5,338 bases of DNA from positions 11,133 to 16,470 of the forward strand of contig DMYK01000325.1 of the NCBI GenBank assembly GCA_003483675.1. The letters run 5' to 3'. Positions 4,107-5,338 of this stretch are shown here, in pieces. The position numbers and the translations under genes are program-made. A model generated the notes under the pieces. It saw only the letters and a program-made list of their open reading frames with translations, had not been told where the DNA came from and did no database searches. The DNA is from Microcoleaceae cyanobacterium UBA11344 (lineage in GTDB: Bacteria > Cyanobacteriota > Cyanobacteriia > Cyanobacteriales > Microcoleaceae). The stretch's first letter is position 1. The number at the start of each line of letters is the position of its first letter.

Positions 4107-5090
4107 TCAGCTTTGCAACCAGCGGGCAGCATCTTTGGCGTGATAAGTTAAAATCAGATCAGCACCAGCACGCTTGAATCCAGTCAAGGTTTCCATCACT
4201 ACTCTTTCTTCATCTATCCAACCATTGAGAGCGGCGGCTTTAACCATCGCATATTCCCCAGAAACGTTGTAAGCTGCAACTGGCAGGTTCGTTGCTTCCT
4301 TGACGCGCCAGATGATATCCATATACGCTAAAGCCGGTTTAACCATTAGCATATCCGCACCTTCAGCAATGTCGAGAGCAATTTCTTTGAGAGCTTCACG
4401 GCCGTTTCCGGGGTCCATTTGATAGGTACGTCGATCGCCAAATTGCGGTGTAGAATCAGCCGCATCTCTGAAGGGGCCATAATAAGCTGAGGCGTATTTT
4501 GCCGCGTAAGACATGATGGGAATATCTTCAAATCCAGCATTGTCCAATCCTTCGCGAATTGCTCCGACAAAACCGTCCATCATCCCAGAAGGTGCGATAA
4601 TATTTGCACCTGCTTTAGCTTGAGAAACAGCAGTTTTCTTGAGCAATTCTAGGGTTGGGTCATTCAAAACACGACCGCTTAAATCTCCGACTTCCAAATA
4701 GCCACAGTGACCGTGATTGGTATATTCGCACAGACAAGTATCGACCATGACGATTAAATCTGGGACGGCTTCTTTGACTGCTGTAGTCGCTTTTTGGACT
4801 ATGCCGCAATCGTGCCAAGCACCTGTAGCGTCTGTGTCTTTATCTGCGGGAATGCCAAATAAAATAATAGCAGGAATGCCGAGGTCGTAGACTTCTTTTG
4901 CTTCTTCTACTATTTTGTCGATCGATAGCTGGTAAACTCCTGGCATCGATGTGACTTCTTTAGCAAAACCTTCCCCCGGTACGGCAAATAGGGGGTAAAT
5001 TAAATCGCTGGTTGTCAAAATGTTTTCGCGTACCATCCGGCGGAGTTGGGGATGGTTGCGGAGTCGGCGGGGGCGGTGAGTTGGAAACAT
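4107..5090 (-). CDS. hemB: Delta-aminolevulinic acid dehydratase (porphobilinogen synthase)
   Basis: HemB condenses two 5-aminolevulinate molecules into porphobilinogen, a cytoplasmic step shared by heme, chlorophyll and phycobilin synthesis. The protein is 327 aa, full length for the family. The N-terminal RPRRLR and the arm [19 protein letters not shown] (21-39) are typical. The metal site [14 protein letters not shown] (117-130) has the three cysteines (C119, C121, C129) of zinc-type enzymes, unlike the aspartate-rich site of plant plastid HemB. The two Schiff-base lysines are K198 (SYAAKYAS) and K251 (MVKPALAY). NVSGEYAM (275-282) and LTYHAKD (314-320) are also family motifs. No residue looks missing. 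There is no Shine-Dalgarno before the ATG (5088-5090); the leader is A-rich and contains a short hairpin. The gene is isolated on its strand, so its expression is probably independent of its neighbours. Confidence 0.97.
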   Translation of the reverse strand: MFPTHRPRRLRNHPQLRRMVRENILTTSDLIYPLFAVPGEGFAKEVTSMPGVYQLSIDKIVEEAKEVYDLGIPAIILFGIPADKDTDATGAWHDCGIVQKATTAVKEAVPDLIVMVDTCLCEYTNHGHCGYLEVGDLSGRVLNDPTLELLKKTAVSQAKAGANIIAPSGMMDGFVGAIREGLDNAGFEDIPIMSYAAKYASAYYGPFRDAADSTPQFGDRRTYQMDPGNGREALKEIALDIAEGADMLMVKPALAYMDIIWRVKEATNLPVAAYNVSGEYAMVKAAALNGWIDEERVVMETLTGFKRAGADLILTYHAKDAARWLQS

Positions 5091-5113
5091 AATGTTTTTT
5101 TAACGGTAAATAC

Positions 5114-5132
5114 AGTCCTGATTTTAAGGACT
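5114..5132 (-). promoter_or_regulatory. Short hairpin in the hemB leader
   Basis: AGTCCT (5114-5119) and AGGACT (5127-5132) form a perfect 6-base stem with a 7-base loop, 24 bases upstream of the hemB ATG. It could be an operator palindrome or an mRNA leader structure. No regulator site is recognised. Confidence 0.35.
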
Positions 5133-5338
5133 AGCAGCATTTCTTTAAAAGTCTAAAGCTTATTGTTTGCCGATCGCCCGCCGGTTAAGTAAAGTTCTGT
5201 AAAAGCGGTTGGCACTACCCCTACAAAACGATGATTTTCCGCTCTAATGAAACCGCCCTGCGTACCCTCCGCTCGACTACAAGCGACAGAGACAAAGGGT
5301 TTGAGTCTGAAGCTGACACCAATGGGTACGGATATCTC
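5133..5338. other. Non-coding region upstream of hemB, probably holding part of a dispersed repeat
   Basis: I see no gene start here. CGTACCC (5261-5267) and GGGTACG (5324-5330) are 7-base inverted arms around 56 bases. The sequence between them (GGGTTTGAGTCTGAAGCTGAC...) feels like a recurrent cyanobacterial intergenic element, but I cannot confirm that. ACTACCCCTACAAAACGATGA (about 5213-5233) shares CCCCTACAAAA with the hairpin flank at 4072-4082. No confident hemB promoter can be named. The element may continue past the window edge. Confidence 0.4.

Overview
The window looks like a piece of chromosome from a filamentous cyanobacterium, probably Oscillatoriales (Microcoleus/Oscillatoria-like). 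The clues are three full HIP1 octamers GCGATCGC (100-107, 2408-2415, 3558-3565), many partial CGATCG sites, heptamer tandem repeats of the cyanobacterial STRR kind, and several palindromic dispersed repeats. The clade is an inference; cyanobacterium is well supported.

Layout. On the + strand are the 3' part of prmC (1-582, release-factor methyltransferase), a 31-codon remnant of a YcxB-like gene (716-811), a YcxB-like membrane protein gene (801-1355), tsaC (1523-2116, tRNA t6A biosynthesis) and a membrane-anchored histidine-kinase-like gene (2142-3089). On the - strand are a GNAT acetyltransferase gene (3215-3703) and hemB (4107-5090, porphobilinogen synthase). The kinase-like and GNAT genes converge on a block of heptamer repeats (about 3074-3237).

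How the genes relate. prmC and tsaC both serve translation and are neighbours in many bacteria. Here the YcxB-like genes and a MITE-like repeat separate them. The kinase-like gene follows tsaC after 25 bases and is probably co-transcribed with it. hemB is an independent tetrapyrrole gene serving heme and chlorophyll synthesis.

The most notable theme is repeats at gene boundaries. A palindromic repeat is read in frame inside prmC. The YcxB-like stop codon starts one STRR copy and tsaC starts 2 nt after an identical copy. The stop codons and last residues of both convergent genes are encoded by heptamer repeats. A MITE-like element sits directly upstream of the GNAT gene and may supply its promoter. 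The second notable point is that the kinase-like protein keeps its phosphoacceptor histidine but lacks recognisable ATP-binding boxes. I see no CRISPR array, tRNA, rRNA, complete insertion sequence or evident new defence system.
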